Shown: positions 61,873-64,000 of the stretch, piece after piece
Layout of the letters: each line of letters opens with the position of its first letter
How positions within the stretch are numbered: the stretch's first letter is position 1
DNA from: Bacteroidales bacterium
Lineage (GTDB): Bacteria; Bacteroidota; Bacteroidia; Bacteroidales; VadinHA17
NCBI GenBank assembly: GCA_016709865.1
Contig: JADJLX010000004.1
Location: 42,856-106,855 of the forward strand
DNA length: 64,000 nucleotides
Direction: 5' to 3'
The notes under the pieces: model-generated
The model's database searches: none
Seen by the model: the letters and a program-made list of their open reading frames with translations, nothing else
Told to the model about the DNA's origin: nothing
Program-made: the position numbers and the translations under genes

Positions 61873-61918
61873 CGACTCACGTCTCACGACCCGTGCATCG
61901 TGCGTCGTGCGTCGTGAG
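61863..61918. repeat. CGTGCGTCG short-word array
   Basis: CACGACTAACGACTCACGTCTCACGAC on the left and CATCGTGCGTCGTGCGTCGTGAGC on the right, partly inverted. It sits between the ends of pdxH and the creatininase gene. A related array, CGTGCGTCGTTAG..., is in the BlaI-1 leader at 20047-20085. Confidence 0.6.
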
Positions 61919-61919
61919 C

Positions 61920-62801
61920 CTATTTCTGAATTGGATTATCCGCTCTCTTAAAGAATTCATCGTACTGCTGCTTAACTGATGTATTGGTCTTCATGTACTT
62001 AATCAGTTCTGCCAGTTGTCCCCGCTTCGCTGGTTATCAACAATTCACCAAGTCTTTTATTGGGTGTATTTACATCACTTGCAAAATGATTCGGATACTG
62101 GGCATACCACCAGATTCCTGTATAGCCAAACGGAAGGCCTTTCAGTTTATCCTGATTGAGACCTGATTCTTTTGTAAGTGCAGCCTGATCAACATAATCG
62201 GGATTCATAAAATACATCATCGATGTCTCCTCTTCTCCTGCATGACCATCGAGTTTTGCCTTTTTAAGAGATTTGATCTCAGCACTGTTTACAGGGTCGT
62301 TTCCCGGACGGAACATAACAACTACATAATCCTCCTGTTTCGCAAGCTGCGACTGACAGAAATACTGAAGAAAAGAGGTGTTCCCGCCATGTCCGTTTAG
62401 AAGAATGATCTTCTTTAATCCGTTTCTTGATAACTCTTTACAGGTCTCATCAAGCATTTTCCACAACAGTTCATTGCTGTAAAGGGTTGTTCCGGCCTGG
62501 TGCCCGGCCTCAAAGATCTGTCCGAAAAAGTATGGTGGGAAAATTACTGCATATTCTTTTTGTGCTGCATAAAAAGCTATTTCACGCGATTCATACATAT
62601 CTGTTCCGAGAGGAAGATGCGGTCCGTGTTTTCAATTACTCCCATAGGAATAACACAAACACCGCGGAAAGCTCAACAGCTTTCGCAAATTTCGAGAGGT
62701 CAGATCTTCCCACTTATATGGAAGTTTTTCTGAATTTGCCAGCTGAGCCATCGCTACAGCAGTAAAGAATAAGAACGGATAAGAAGTCTGAGTTTTTTCA
62801 T
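61920..62801 (-). CDS. Creatininase family protein, exported (several frameshifts)
   Basis: The gene starts at 62801 with a signal peptide (MKKTQTSYPFLFFTAVAMAQ, after adding one A). The creatininase pattern then appears in pieces: KHGPHLPLGTDMYESREIAF, PPYFFGQIFEAGHQAGT, ILLNGHGGNTSF, and LDGHAGEEETSMMY, the metal and catalytic segments of the family. At the end, one surplus G before CAACTGGCAG must be removed to reach NPIQK and the stop at 61920. It should be a periplasmic amidohydrolase; no partner is visible. Confidence 0.7.
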
Positions 62802-62836
62802 AATTGTTAAATTAATAGTTTGGTTAAATCTTAATT

Positions 62837-62937
62837 CTTCCTTTGTGTCCCTTAGCGCCTTCCTTAGTGTTCCTTTGTGGTTCAATAATTTAAGGTTAAC
62901 CACAAAGGGCGCAAAGGGATCACGAAGGTACACTAAG
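62837..62937. repeat. Dispersed palindrome, ACAAAG family (third copy)
   Basis: CCTTTGTGTCCCTTAGCG words on the left, GGTTAACCACAAAGGGCGCAAAGGG on the right. It is in the divergent gap between the creatininase and symporter genes. Confidence 0.7.
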
Positions 62938-63052
62938 GTTGTTTATATCTTTTAAATGATTTGTTATTAGCAATAAAAGTAAAGATAAATAAATATTAAT
63001 TATCCGTCTTTTTCGCTAGGTTTGAGTTTAAATGATAATTTTTTCCTGATAC

Positions 63053-64000
63053 ATGAGTCCTCTTCTTCTCTCTTTATTATCATCCTGGCATATTTTCTCT
63101 TCTTATGCTCATTTCAACTATAGCTTCGCGGCATGTAAGAAATACCACATTCTTTGACAGGGACCGCAAATCGCCATGGTTCCTGGTGGCATTCCGGATG
63201 GTTGGCTCCGGGATTTCAGCCGTGTCGCTTGTTTCTATCCCGGGAAATGTCGGTAACAATAATCTTTATTATCTGCAATTTATTCTTGGTACAATAGTTG
63301 GTTACCTTTTTTATTGCTTTCGTTCTTACACCTATATATTACAGACTGAAACTGGTTTCAAGATATACTTATCTCAATATCCGTTTCGAAACACAACCTA
63401 TAAAACCGGCTCTCTCTTTTTCTGGTCTCACAGTCATTTGAGCCGCCCTTCGTCTTCTTCTTTCAATAAAGATTTTACAGCATGCCTTTTTGATGCTCTT
63501 CACATACCTTATTTTGTAACAATCATTGTTGTTCTGATACCTATCTGGCTCTATACCAATAAATCAGGCATAAAACAATTGTGTGGACGGACGCTCTTCA
63601 ATCGTTATTTCTTATTTCCGTAATAGTAATTTCTATTTTCACTATTATGAAATTCTCTGGGATTTTTCACTTGCAGAAATGGTAAAACAATTGTCAGTCA
63701 TCCTTACGCAAAAGTGTTTGACTGGGATATGCATTCAGGATCTAATCAGCTTAAACAGTTTATCTCCGATCTGCTTATTACGGTAATTCAGTAGGGCCTG
63801 ATCAGAGTATGATGCAGAAAACCCTTAGAGTTAAAAAACTCCAAAGACGCAAAGAAAAATTCCTCACATTCAGCTTCTTCATTGCTTTTGCCCAGACTAT
63901 GTTCCTGTGGCCTCGGAGAGTGTTGATTTATATTTTTGCAGAACGCAATGGAATTACTATCAGAAAAACTAAATGGGCAGTTTGTAAATACTGACGGCCT
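63053..64000 (+). CDS. Sodium:solute symporter (3' partial, many frameshifts)
   Basis: The joined frames read as a sodium:solute symporter: LLLSLFIIILAYFLFL, then LISTIASRHVRNTTFFDRDRKSPWFLVAF, GSGISAVSLVSIPGNVGNNNLYYLQFILGTIVGYLF, HIPYFVTIIVVLIPIWLYTNKSGIK, and further helices. At least five indels interrupt the frame, and the gene runs off the right edge. Members import sugars, sialic acid, or amino acids with Na+; a sialic-acid transporter would fit the nearby sialidase and GH20, but nothing in the sequence proves it. Confidence 0.65.

Overview
The window looks like a chromosomal segment of a Bacteroidota bacterium, most likely from Bacteroidales or Marinilabiliales; I cannot name the species. 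The signs are TAnnTTTG-type -7 promoter elements (three fit TTG/TTTG-N20-TATCTTTG), weak or absent Shine-Dalgarno sequences, carboxypeptidase-D-like and TonB-plug-like domains, BlaI/M56 gene pairs, DUF5777, SpoIIE-type phosphatase and GH29/GH20 lipoproteins, and intergenic spaces filled with dispersed palindromic repeats. Almost everything is chromosomal housekeeping, envelope or glycan metabolism. I see no rRNA, CRISPR array, prophage or intact insertion sequence.

Layout. 1-7.3 kb: the 3' part of an alpha-2-macroglobulin gene followed by pbpC. 7.4-14.6 kb: Nudix, DUF5777 and YceI genes, a DUF2007 protein, a PAP2 phosphatase, a CorA-like channel, pruA and a diacylglycerol-kinase-like gene. 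14.7-20.2 kb: a YVTN/phosphoesterase fusion, then the first BlaI/M56-TonB sensor pair with an operator inside its promoter. 20.4-25.9 kb: a DUF1080 protein, tRNA-Val, a TIGR00266 protein, a frameshifted GH29 fucosidase, a frameshifted acetyltransferase-like gene and a DUF4197 lipoprotein. 26-35.4 kb: a long minus-strand block with ispD, an acyl-CoA synthetase, two ROK kinases, a double-SIS protein, a PIG-L deacetylase, a CBM9-like protein and an Ig-like lipoprotein; its middle resembles an amino-sugar module. 35.6-39.2 kb: lgt, a TetR regulator, mtnA with a class II aldolase, and a CAU tRNA. 39.3-49.1 kb: an M81/MlrC protein, an Fsr-like exporter, a cyanophycinase-like peptidase, dus, xth, redox enzymes and a barrel-less TonB-plug protein. 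49.2-54.8 kb: tonB, a monooxygenase lipoprotein and the second operon, BlaI-M56/TonB-TPR. 55-61 kb: a SpoIIE phosphatase, an MFS exporter, a sialidase-like lipoprotein and a GH20 hexosaminidase. 61.2-64 kb: pdxH, a creatininase-family gene and a sodium:solute symporter, all full of single-base indels.

Two themes stand out. First, the two BlaI/M56 systems are chimeric: a BlaR1-type membrane metallopeptidase is fused to carboxypeptidase-D-like, TonB-plug-like and TonB C-terminal modules, and the promoters of BlaI-2 and of stand-alone tonB share the same TAGTTGTA half-site around the -33 element. Second, an 18-bp palindrome, TCCCGATAGCTATCGGGA, is nested inside other elements. Most strikingly it replaces tRNA positions 15-17 in two truncated tRNA 5' copies, each lying about 70 bp upstream of the intact tRNA it resembles.

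Limits. Family names come from reading the protein sequences, without database searches. Frameshifts near 23-24 kb and from 59 kb to the right end are mostly one-base changes in homopolymer runs, so consensus error is at least as likely as gene decay.
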